Both the position numbers and the translations under genes were made by a program. Of a stretch of DNA of 12,778 bases, positions 6,518-12,778 are shown in pieces. The notes beneath the pieces were generated by a model, which did no database searches, was not told where the DNA came from, and saw only the letters and a program-made list of their open reading frames with translations. The stretch is from Dehalococcoidia bacterium (GTDB lineage Bacteria > Chloroflexota > Dehalococcoidia > Dehalococcoidales > RBG-16-60-22): positions 1 to 12,778 of the forward strand of contig JABMRL010000135.1 of NCBI GenBank assembly GCA_013202615.1, given 5' to 3'. How positions within the stretch are numbered: position 1 is the stretch's first letter; each line of letters begins with the position of its first letter.

Positions 6518-7591
6518 ATGACAGGGACAACTTTAAGCAATGATATAGTGCGACAAGCTATAGCTGATATCTGTGCCCACCTCGGTGAACGAGCTCAGGT
6601 CTTGTCAGACAAGACCATAGTCATTACCGGCGGTGCCGGCTTTATTTGCAGCTACTTTTTGGATGTCTTGTGCTGCCTAAACGATTGTGGCCTCTCTCCG
6701 CCATGCCATGTTGCCTCCGTAGATAACTACTCCACCGGGGCTGCTTGGCGGCTCGCCCATCTCAGAGAGCGAGGGGATGTTTCCCTGATTGAGGCTGACA
6801 TTTCAAAGGATGTGCCGCTACCGCAAACGATCCATTACATCATTCACGGTGCCAGCATAGCATCACCGGTTGTCTATAGGCGTTACCCGATCGAAACAAT
6901 AAAGGTTAATGTGCTGAGCACGTGGCATCTCCTAAAGCGTGCCCTGAAGGGCGATGTTAAGAGCCTCCTATATTTGAGTTCCAGCGAAATCTATGGCGAC
7001 CCCACCGAGGGAAATGTGCCGACACCGGAAAGTTATCACGGCAATGTCTCCTCCACTGGCCCTAGGGCTTGCTATGACGAGTCAAAGCGCTTAGCAGAAA
7101 CACTCTGCATGACTTACTATCGGCATAACCGAGTACCAGTGAAGATAGTGCGCCCGTTCAATGTCTATGGGCCCCGACTGAGCTTGGATGATGGCCGCAT
7201 CATCCCCGATTTGCTTAACAATGCTCTCAACGGTCAACCACTCACTCTTTATAGCGATGGTAGGAGCACGCGGAGCTTCTGCTACATCTCAGATGCGATT
7301 TGTGCCATGCTCGATATTTTGCTATCGGGTCACAACGGCGAGGTCTTTAACGTGGGCAATGACGAAGAGGTGAGTATCAGGCAAGTGGCTGAGGAGATAG
7401 ATCATCAGTCCGGGCATAGGCTGGGCATCGAGTACAGGGCACATGAAGACACAGACTACTTAAAGGACAATCCCCAGCGGCGCTGCCCCGATTTGAGCAA
7501 GGCAAAGAGGTTGATAGACTATCAACCCCAGGTCAACCTTGCCAGTGGGCTGGCGCGAACGCTCAAGTGGCATCAGGAGAACAGGCAATGA
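6518..7591 (+). CDS. UDP-glucuronate decarboxylase-like extended SDR
   Basis: A 357-aa extended SDR with about 30 extra N-terminal residues before the Rossmann motif at 36-45. Segments closely match the UDP-glucuronate decarboxylase (UXS) subgroup: HGASIASP, LSSSEIYGDP (S156), ESYHGNV, GPRACYDESKRLAETL (Y186, K190), FNVYGPR, DDGRIIPDLL and STRSFCYISDA. UXS enzymes convert UDP-glucuronate to UDP-xylose through a 4-keto intermediate, and the next gene makes UDP-glucuronate, which fits. The third glycine of the dinucleotide motif is Cys44 (TGGAGFICS), an unusual change that may affect NAD binding. Given the missing RfbG, an alternative role on CDP-glucose is possible but unsupported by signature. 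The ATG at 6518 has a strong AAGGGGG site 7 nt upstream; the gap from the previous gene is 19 nt. Confidence 0.8.
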   Translation: MTGTTLSNDIVRQAIADICAHLGERAQVLSDKTIVITGGAGFICSYFLDVLCCLNDCGLSPPCHVASVDNYSTGAAWRLAHLRERGDVSLIEADISKDVPLPQTIHYIIHGASIASPVVYRRYPIETIKVNVLSTWHLLKRALKGDVKSLLYLSSSEIYGDPTEGNVPTPESYHGNVSSTGPRACYDESKRLAETLCMTYYRHNRVPVKIVRPFNVYGPRLSLDDGRIIPDLLNNALNGQPLTLYSDGRSTRSFCYISDAICAMLDILLSGHNGEVFNVGNDEEVSIRQVAEEIDHQSGHRLGIEYRAHEDTDYLKDNPQRRCPDLSKAKRLIDYQPQVNLASGLARTLKWHQENRQ

Positions 7592-8949
7592 TGAAGGTCA
7601 GCATCGTCGGCGCTGGCTATGTGGGGCTGGTCACCGGCGTCGGTCTAGCCCTTCGGGGTCATGATGTGGTCGTCATCGATAGCGAACCCAATAAGGTCGA
7701 GTCGATAAGAAAGGGGGAACCACCCGTTTTTGAGCCTGGTCTTGAAGAACTGCTGAGGCAGGTTCTTGAAGGCAGGCACTTTAGCGCAACTGGCGACATG
7801 AGACAGGCCCTACAAGGATCCGATGTCATATTCATCTGTGTTGAAACACCCTCCGCGCCCGATGGGGCTATTGATCTCACCAGCCTGAAGCGAGCCAGTG
7901 CTGAAATTGTTCGTTCATTGCCTGAAGGCAAGAGATTTCAGGTCATCGTGGTCAAGAGCACTGTAATCCCAGGCACCTGCGAGGGGGTGGTTCTGCCTCT
8001 GCTTAAGGAATCGGGCAGATTTCCCCCCGGTCTGTGCATGAATCCAGAGTTTCTGCGTCAAGGTCAAGCTGTCAGTGATTTCCTTGAACCAGACCGCATC
8101 GTCATCGGCGAGCTGAATGCCCTAAGCGGTGACCTTGTCCAAGAGCTTTACCGCGATTTTTCAGCCCCCGTCATCCGCACCAACCTGGCTACGGCTGAGA
8201 TGATAAAGTATGCTTCCAATACCTTACTGTCAACGATGGTCTCCTTTTCCAACGAAATAGCTAACATCTGTGAGCTTATCCCCCAGGTAGACGCGCGTGA
8301 GGTCTTGAAAGCAGTTCACCTCGACCGGCGGCTGAGCCCGGTGGTCAACGGCAAAAGGGTGAGACCGGGGCTCATCACCTACCTTTTCCCCGGGTGCGGC
8401 TATGGCGGTAGCTGCCTGCCCAAGGATGCAAAGGCGCTCATCAGCTATGCCCAGGGAAAGGGGTATACTCCCAAGCTGCTAAAAGCTGTAGATGAAATCA
8501 ATCAAGGTAGACCTCTCCACCTTGTTGACATAGCTGAGAGGGCTCTGGGAGGGCTTTCCGGGCGCAGGATTGCTATATTGGGGCTTTCATTTAAGCCCGA
8601 TACAGATGATATGCGCCAATCGCCGGCTATTCCTGTCGTTGAGGAACTCCTCACCCGCAACGCTGAGGTCATAGCGTACGATCCCCAGGCGCTGTTCCAC
8701 GCCCGCCGCCTCTGGGAGGGCAAGGCTGGCTTTGTCGCAGCAGAATCAATGAGAGCGGCACTATCAAATTCTGATGCTGTGATCCTCGTCACCGCTTGGG
8801 ACGAGTTCACCAATATCCCCATGGAAGCTTTGCCCCAGCTGATGCGCTCACCCATCATCATCGATGGCCGCGGTATCTTCGACCCCCAGTCAGTGGATAA
8901 GCACTGTCTCTATCTAACCATTGGGCGGGGCAGAAATAAGAAAGGATAA
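7588..8949 (+). CDS. ugd: UDP-glucose 6-dehydrogenase
   Basis: A 453-aa NAD-dependent UDP-glucose/GDP-mannose dehydrogenase family member, most likely oxidising UDP-glucose to UDP-glucuronate in two steps. The order of marks is VSIVGAGYVGLVTG at the N-terminus, CVETPSAPDG, VVKSTVIPGT, MNPEFLRQG, EMIKYASNTLLSTMVSF with K207, CGYGGSCLPKD with catalytic C276, and GLSFKPDTDDMRQSP in the C-terminal UDP-binding domain. Length is normal for the family. The start is ATG 7588, with AGGAGA 7 nt upstream and an ATGA overlap with the previous stop; an upstream GTG at 7567 in the same frame is rejected for lack of a ribosome site. With the UXS-like gene before it, it suggests a UDP-glucuronate/UDP-xylose branch. 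GDP-mannose or UDP-HexNAc substrates are less likely alternatives. Confidence 0.93.
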   Translation: MMKVSIVGAGYVGLVTGVGLALRGHDVVVIDSEPNKVESIRKGEPPVFEPGLEELLRQVLEGRHFSATGDMRQALQGSDVIFICVETPSAPDGAIDLTSLKRASAEIVRSLPEGKRFQVIVVKSTVIPGTCEGVVLPLLKESGRFPPGLCMNPEFLRQGQAVSDFLEPDRIVIGELNALSGDLVQELYRDFSAPVIRTNLATAEMIKYASNTLLSTMVSFSNEIANICELIPQVDAREVLKAVHLDRRLSPVVNGKRVRPGLITYLFPGCGYGGSCLPKDAKALISYAQGKGYTPKLLKAVDEINQGRPLHLVDIAERALGGLSGRRIAILGLSFKPDTDDMRQSPAIPVVEELLTRNAEVIAYDPQALFHARRLWEGKAGFVAAESMRAALSNSDAVILVTAWDEFTNIPMEALPQLMRSPIIIDGRGIFDPQSVDKHCLYLTIGRGRNKKG

Positions 8950-8956
8950 CTGTAAC

Positions 8957-10303
8957 ATGACAACGCAATCAACGCAACAGGATAACCCCCAGGCTATTCG
9001 CCAGGAAATCCTGGAACTCGTTAACAAATACTATCATGCTGAGTTTGGTTATGGGGAATTTATCCCTGGAAAAACTCGCATTGGCTATTCCGGCCGAGTG
9101 TTCGACGAGCGTGAAATGGTTGCTGCCACCGACGCCCTCCTTGATTTCTGGCTCACCTTAGGCCAATGGGGCGACCGCTTTGAGAAAGAGCTTGCGAGAT
9201 ATCTCAAGAGCAAATTTGTAAGCCTGGTAAACTCTGGCTCGTCAGCCAATCTGGTCGCGGTAGCCTCACTTATGTCACAGCAGCTGGGCAGAAAACGCTT
9301 GGTCCCCGGCGATGAGGCCATTACACCTGCTGTTACCTTCCCCACCACCTTCAATCCCCTTGTCCAGCTCGGACTGGTGCCGGTGCTCATAGATGTCGAG
9401 GCTGATACATATAATCTTGATGTTTCACTTCTGGAGAATGCCCTCAGCGAGCGCACACGCCTAATCATGGTGCCCCATACCTTGGGCAACCCCTGCGATA
9501 TTAAGAGGATTGTGACATTTGCCCGTGAGCACGACCTTTATCTCATCGAGGACTCCTGCGATGCCCTGGGGTCAACAGTCGATGGCAAAATGGTGGGCAC
9601 CTTCGGTGACCTCGGAACCTTTAGCTTCTATCCAGCGCACCAGATCACTCTGGGTGAAGGCGGTGCCGTGGTCACCCAGAGTAGCAAACTGGACCGAATT
9701 GTACGCTCTCTCAGGGAGTGGGGCAAAGCTTGCTACTGCGCCCACGGAGAGATGTTGCCCTTTGGTGCCTGTGGCAGACGCTTCCAATGGAGGATCAACG
9801 GCGTAGAATATGACCATCGCTATATGTATGACAACATCGGCTATAACCTAAAGCCCTTGGACATACAAGCGGCAATTGGTATGGAACAACTCAGGAAGCT
9901 CCCCGAATTCGCCGCGGTGCGAAGGCGAAATTTCCAAAGACTCTATCAACTATTCTCACAATATGAGGACTTCTTCATCTTGCCTCGGACGCTTCCCGGG
10001 ACCAACCCCGTTTTCTTCGCCTTTCCCTTGTCAGTACGACCAGAAGCTCCCTTTAGCCGCAAAGAGTTCGCCACCTGGCTTGAGGAACATAACATCGAAA
10101 CCAGGGTTATATTCGCCGGCAACATCATCCACCACAAAGCCTATAAATACATCAACTATCGCGTCGCCGGCAAACTGCAGCACTCGGACAGTGTGTTGCG
10201 CGATTCCTTTTTCATCGGGCTCTATCCCGGCATAGATGAACAGAGGATGGCATTCATTGAGGAGGTGGCAACCACCTTCCTCAACCGTTTTGGAGCGAGG
10301 TGA
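8957..10303 (+). CDS. rfbH: CDP-4-keto-6-deoxyglucose 3-dehydrase (RfbH, E1)
   Basis: A 448-aa DegT/DnrJ/EryC1-fold enzyme that uses pyridoxamine phosphate and an iron-sulfur centre to remove the C3 hydroxyl of CDP-4-keto-6-deoxyglucose. The N-terminal KTRIGYSGRVFDEREM, WGDRFEKEL and LVNSGSSANL are RfbH-like. PMP-binding segments are TPAVTFPTTFNP, VPHTLGNPCDI and LIEDSCDALGS. In SFYPAHQITLGEGG the Schiff-base lysine of aminotransferases is replaced by His228, the hallmark of the 3-dehydrases. C201, C259, C261 and C272 give C-X57-C-X1-C-X10-C. The first two spacings equal the [2Fe-2S] motif described for the Yersinia enzyme; the last is 10 instead of 7. ATG 8957 is chosen with AAAGGA 10 nt upstream; a TTG at 8921 would extend into ugd. 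No RfbI/AscD reductase partner is seen in the window. Confidence 0.94.
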   Translation: MTTQSTQQDNPQAIRQEILELVNKYYHAEFGYGEFIPGKTRIGYSGRVFDEREMVAATDALLDFWLTLGQWGDRFEKELARYLKSKFVSLVNSGSSANLVAVASLMSQQLGRKRLVPGDEAITPAVTFPTTFNPLVQLGLVPVLIDVEADTYNLDVSLLENALSERTRLIMVPHTLGNPCDIKRIVTFAREHDLYLIEDSCDALGSTVDGKMVGTFGDLGTFSFYPAHQITLGEGGAVVTQSSKLDRIVRSLREWGKACYCAHGEMLPFGACGRRFQWRINGVEYDHRYMYDNIGYNLKPLDIQAAIGMEQLRKLPEFAAVRRRNFQRLYQLFSQYEDFFILPRTLPGTNPVFFAFPLSVRPEAPFSRKEFATWLEEHNIETRVIFAGNIIHHKAYKYINYRVAGKLQHSDSVLRDSFFIGLYPGIDEQRMAFIEEVATTFLNRFGAR

Positions 10304-11385
10304 GAGATTTGACAGAAAAGGCTATCCCAGATGCCAACCTGCCTACGATAAGTGTGATTACAGTCACGCTTGACTGTGCAGGATTCCTGCACACTTGTCT
10401 CAATCTGGCAAGCGCTCAGGACTACCCCAAGGAAAAGCTGGAATACATCGTCGTCGACGGTGGCTCCAAAGATAATACCTTAGAGGTGGCTCGGGAGTTC
10501 GGTGCCTACATTGTGGAGGCGCCTGAGTATCGGCAGAATCAAGAGGCACGGCGTGCGGTGGGGCTTTTTGCTGCCAGAAACGAGATTCTGGCCTACATCG
10601 ATTCAGATAACTTCATTAACGACCCTGCCTGGCTGCGGCAGATGGTGCAACCCTTGATTGAAGACCCCGAGGTCATCGCTACCCAGACCCTGCGCTACGG
10701 TTTTCGCAAGACTGACTCCGCGCTTAACCGCTACTATGGACTTATCGGCACCAACGACCCAGTGATTTACTATATGAACAAGAGAGACCGCATCTCCTGG
10801 GCTGAGGACCGCTGGACCATGGACGGGATAGTGGAAGACCGCGGCTGCTATTATATGGTCCGCTTCCAAGAGGATAAAATACCCACCTTGGGCTGTAATG
10901 GGTTTTTGATTCGTCGTGATATCCTCCTCAAGGCCAACTGCGTGCCTGAGGCATTTGTTCACATTGATGTCCTTGTCGACTTAGCACGGTTGGGCTACAG
11001 CACCTATGGGATAGTGAAGAACTCAATTGTGCACTACACTGGCAATGGCTTTATCACCTCACTCATGAAAAGGTTTAAGTATATGCAGACATATACCATA
11101 GAGGGGAAAGTTCCCCGGCGCTACCATGTTTACGACCGCCACAGAAGAGAGGATAAGGTAGGGCTTGCAAAATATGTCCTCTACTCAGCAACCATGGTGA
11201 AGCCGACTTTCGATGCCCTGCGCGGCTTCCGTAAAGTCCCTGACGCAGCATGGTTCATGCATCCCATTGTTTGCGCGGGGACGCTTGCGGTTTATGGCTG
11301 GGCAAGGCTTACTGCGCCATTCTACAAATGGTGGAACTCACGGCTAACGACCAGCAGAATTAGAACGGGGTTGATATCAAAGTGA
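10300..11385 (+). CDS. Family 2 glycosyltransferase
   Basis: A 361-aa GT2 enzyme, likely transferring one sugar during assembly of the repeat unit at the membrane face. The GT-A domain starts at about residue 17: ISVITVTLDCAGFL, then YIVVDGGSKDNTLEVA and the metal-binding D101-S-D103 (YIDSDNFI). A segment around residues 165-245 (RWTMDGIVEDRG, TLGCNGFLIRRD and a VHIDVLVDLAR helix) would form the acceptor side. I see no QxxRW processive motif, so it is probably non-processive. One hydrophobic stretch near 318-342 may tether it to the membrane. The GTG start overlaps the rfbH stop by 4 nt (GTGA), with GGAGCGAGG just upstream. Its own stop overlaps the next gene the same way. Its place next to rfbH makes a deoxysugar donor plausible, but that is inference. 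Confidence 0.86.
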   Translation: MRDLTEKAIPDANLPTISVITVTLDCAGFLHTCLNLASAQDYPKEKLEYIVVDGGSKDNTLEVAREFGAYIVEAPEYRQNQEARRAVGLFAARNEILAYIDSDNFINDPAWLRQMVQPLIEDPEVIATQTLRYGFRKTDSALNRYYGLIGTNDPVIYYMNKRDRISWAEDRWTMDGIVEDRGCYYMVRFQEDKIPTLGCNGFLIRRDILLKANCVPEAFVHIDVLVDLARLGYSTYGIVKNSIVHYTGNGFITSLMKRFKYMQTYTIEGKVPRRYHVYDRHRREDKVGLAKYVLYSATMVKPTFDALRGFRKVPDAAWFMHPIVCAGTLAVYGWARLTAPFYKWWNSRLTTSRIRTGLISK

Positions 11386-12527
11386 AGCATAGCATCCTAA
11401 TGATGTCCAGCTACTTTAGTCCGAACATCGGCGGTCTGGAAACGCACCTAGATGGAGTGTGCAACTATCTCGCAGGAAAGGGGCACAAGGTTTTCGTGAT
11501 TACCTATCAGCCTCTAACCACAAAAGGCAAGGGGCTCAAGGTGGAGAGAGTGGGGAACATGGAGATTCATAGGATACAATGGTTTGGCTATAACTGGCGC
11601 CACAAACTGGAGCGTTATCCAGCGCTTTTGTTTCTGTATGAATTTCCCGGTCTCTTTATCAGCAGCTTCCTCTTTCTCCTGAGGCATAAAAAGGAGGTAG
11701 ATGTAATTGACGCCCAGGGGCTCATTCCTGCTTTCATGGCTAAAATCTTGGCTAAGATTTTCAACAAGAGGAGTGTGGTGAGCGTCCATGCTATTTTCAG
11801 TTTCGAAAGGCATCCTATCGTGTCGAAAGTGGTAAAATGGGGACTGTCGTCCTTTGATGTAATAATGCCCTTTGCTCAAAAAACAAAGGACGAGTTGGTA
11901 GCTATAGGTCTCCCTGAAGAGAAAATGAAATTATATACCTCCTGGGTGGACTTGAACATATTTAGACCCCTGGCTCAAGACAAATGTAAACAGGAGCTTA
12001 ACCTGGGGGGGGAATTTGTGGTCTCGTTCGTAGGCAGACTTATTGAGAAGAAGGGTGTGAATGTATTGCTTGAAGCGGCATCCAAAGTCAGTCCCAATAT
12101 AACCTTTGCTTTTGTTGGCGACGGACCCTTAGCCGGTAGGCTTAATGAACAAGCTAAAATTCAACCGAACATAGCGTTTTTAGGCAAGATGCCAAATAAA
12201 GAGACACCAAAATGCTACAATGCTGCCGATGTCTTCGTTATTCCTTCTCAATATGAGGAACAATTCGGAGTAGTCGTTCTGGAAGCCCTTGCCTGCGGTA
12301 CTCCGATAATTGCGGCCAACCGGGGTGGCATTCCCGAGGTCATGGATTCTTCGGTAGGCATTTTCATTGAGCCGACAGCCGAGAACATTGCTCAAGTGGT
12401 AAATCACTTCTACCAGAATCGTGAGGAGTTGGACAGGCTGGCGGCAAATTGCCGTCCTTATGCCGAGGCTCGCTACAGTAGGGACAACATGTTAACCATA
12501 GAGAAGGCTTATGATGGTGAACTATGA
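11382..12527 (+). CDS. Family 4 glycosyltransferase (GT-B)
   Basis: A 381-aa retaining GT-B glycosyltransferase, cytoplasmic or membrane-associated, of the usual length. The N-terminal acceptor domain opens ILMMSSYFSPNIGGLETHL, the Glyco_transf_4 signature, and continues through VIDAQGLIPAFMAKIL and a hydrophobic stretch near residues 85-105. The C-terminal donor domain begins VVSFVGRLIEKKGVNVLLEA. The EX7E catalytic pair is E293 and E301 in YEEQFGVVVLEALACG, followed by GTPIIAANRGGIPEV. The GTG start overlaps the preceding stop by 4 nt, and a further in-frame ATG lies at codon 7. Composition is more AT-rich than the rfbF-rfbH block, resembling the genes at the left end. The sugar added cannot be told from sequence. 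Confidence 0.9.
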   Translation: MKHSILMMSSYFSPNIGGLETHLDGVCNYLAGKGHKVFVITYQPLTTKGKGLKVERVGNMEIHRIQWFGYNWRHKLERYPALLFLYEFPGLFISSFLFLLRHKKEVDVIDAQGLIPAFMAKILAKIFNKRSVVSVHAIFSFERHPIVSKVVKWGLSSFDVIMPFAQKTKDELVAIGLPEEKMKLYTSWVDLNIFRPLAQDKCKQELNLGGEFVVSFVGRLIEKKGVNVLLEAASKVSPNITFAFVGDGPLAGRLNEQAKIQPNIAFLGKMPNKETPKCYNAADVFVIPSQYEEQFGVVVLEALACGTPIIAANRGGIPEVMDSSVGIFIEPTAENIAQVVNHFYQNREELDRLAANCRPYAEARYSRDNMLTIEKAYDGEL

Positions 12528-12778
12528 TGCAGGTTGCACAAGAGAGAACTATCAGGGCAGATAAGGCGACAGTTACCCCCAGAATCGTCCTCTTTGAGCC
12601 GGTATACTGGGGAGCGCATAGAAAGGTACAGAGGGCACCTTTAGGTCTGCTTGCCATCTCCAGCCTGCTGGATAAGGAAGGTTACAGCATAAGCATCGTC
12701 TCGCAGACGCTCTACGATGACCCTGACAAAAAGGTGCTGGAGGGCTGCAAGAACGCTATATGTTTCGGTATTACCGCC
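12524..12778 (+). CDS. Second radical SAM protein, N-terminal B12-binding domain (cut by window edge)
   Basis: The first 85 codons, open to the window end. The start is ATG 12524 (or ATG 12527), overlapping the preceding stop as ATGA; an in-frame TGA at 12518 bounds it upstream. After about 18 polar residues comes PRIVLFEPVYWG, then RAPLGLLAISSLLDKEGYSI and the acidic segment YDDPDKKV, ending ICFGITA. This beta-alpha-beta pattern is the start of the cobalamin-binding domain seen in BchE/HpnJ-type radical SAM proteins. The FeS motif lies beyond the window, so the radical SAM assignment rests on this domain alone. It would be the last visible gene of the operon and a second B12-type enzyme of the locus. 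Confidence 0.7.
   Translation, partial: MMQVAQERTIRADKATVTPRIVLFEPVYWGAHRKVQRAPLGLLAISSLLDKEGYSISIVSQTLYDDPDKKVLEGCKNAICFGITA

Noticed and set aside
7567-7587. Seven-codon N-terminal extension of ugd from a GTG
   Set aside because: The Rossmann motif starts properly after the ATG at 7588/7591, and AGGAGA is correctly spaced only for the latter starts.
8502-8861. 119-codon minus-strand frame opposite ugd
   Set aside because: It overlaps the conserved C-terminal domain of UDP-glucose dehydrogenase and shows no family motif.
8921-8956. Twelve-codon extension of rfbH from a TTG
   Set aside because: It lies inside the end of ugd and is not RfbH-like; the ATG at 8957 has AAAGGA upstream.
9085-9489. 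134-codon open frame on the minus strand within rfbH
   Set aside because: It lies wholly opposite a well-conserved RfbH coding region, has no recognisable domain, and has low-complexity Ser/Arg/Thr composition typical of an antisense shadow.
1-12778. CRISPR arrays, tRNA/rRNA genes, transposases or attachment sites
   Set aside because: No regularly spaced repeats, tRNA-like TTCRANNC blocks, transposase motifs or terminal inverted repeats were seen by eye on either strand.

Overview
The window is a one-directional (+ strand) bacterial surface-polysaccharide locus. It holds eleven complete genes and the first 85 codons of a twelfth. All genes are tightly packed: most junctions overlap by 4-8 nt (GTGA, TTGA and ATGA types), GTG and TTG starts are common, and there is one real promoter-bearing gap. 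Two cobalamin-binding-type radical SAM proteins suggest an anaerobic or B12-using organism. GC content drifts from about 30% locally in the first genes to about 60% in the middle. I cannot name the taxon; a Chloroflexota-like or other subsurface anaerobe is only an impression. There are no tRNA, rRNA, CRISPR or insertion-sequence signals.

Left half (169-4646): two family-2 glycosyltransferases (one soluble and DPM/ALG5-like, one with a C-terminal membrane anchor), a B12-binding radical SAM enzyme with an unusual CX4CX2C cluster motif, and a long ORF that joins a small membrane metal-hydrolase-like domain to a class I SAM methyltransferase. The junction of that fusion still carries the remains of a two-gene boundary: a Shine-Dalgarno sequence, an ATG, and TGA-TAA stops in the neighbouring frame.

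Middle (4647-10303): after a weak terminator-like hairpin and a near-consensus sigma70-type promoter (TTGACT-17-TATACT) comes the nucleotide-sugar block. It contains RfbF (glucose-1-phosphate cytidylyltransferase), an extended SDR, a UDP-glucuronate-decarboxylase-like SDR, UDP-glucose 6-dehydrogenase and RfbH (the PMP/[2Fe-2S] CDP-4-keto-6-deoxyglucose 3-dehydrase). This suggests two activated sugars. One is a CDP-3,6-dideoxyhexose (RfbF, an unidentified 4,6-dehydratase, RfbH, then an SDR reductase). The other is UDP-glucuronate, possibly converted to UDP-xylose. A canonical CDP-glucose 4,6-dehydratase (RfbG) and an RfbI/AscD-type reductase are not visible here.

Right end (10300-12778): a GT2 and a GT4 glycosyltransferase that probably assemble the glycan, then the N-terminal cobalamin-binding domain of a second radical SAM protein cut by the window edge. 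The most interesting points are the fused hydrolase-methyltransferase with its relic boundary, the incomplete RfbG-less 3,6-dideoxyhexose pathway, motif deviations in three enzymes, and the two radical SAM enzymes within the glycan locus.
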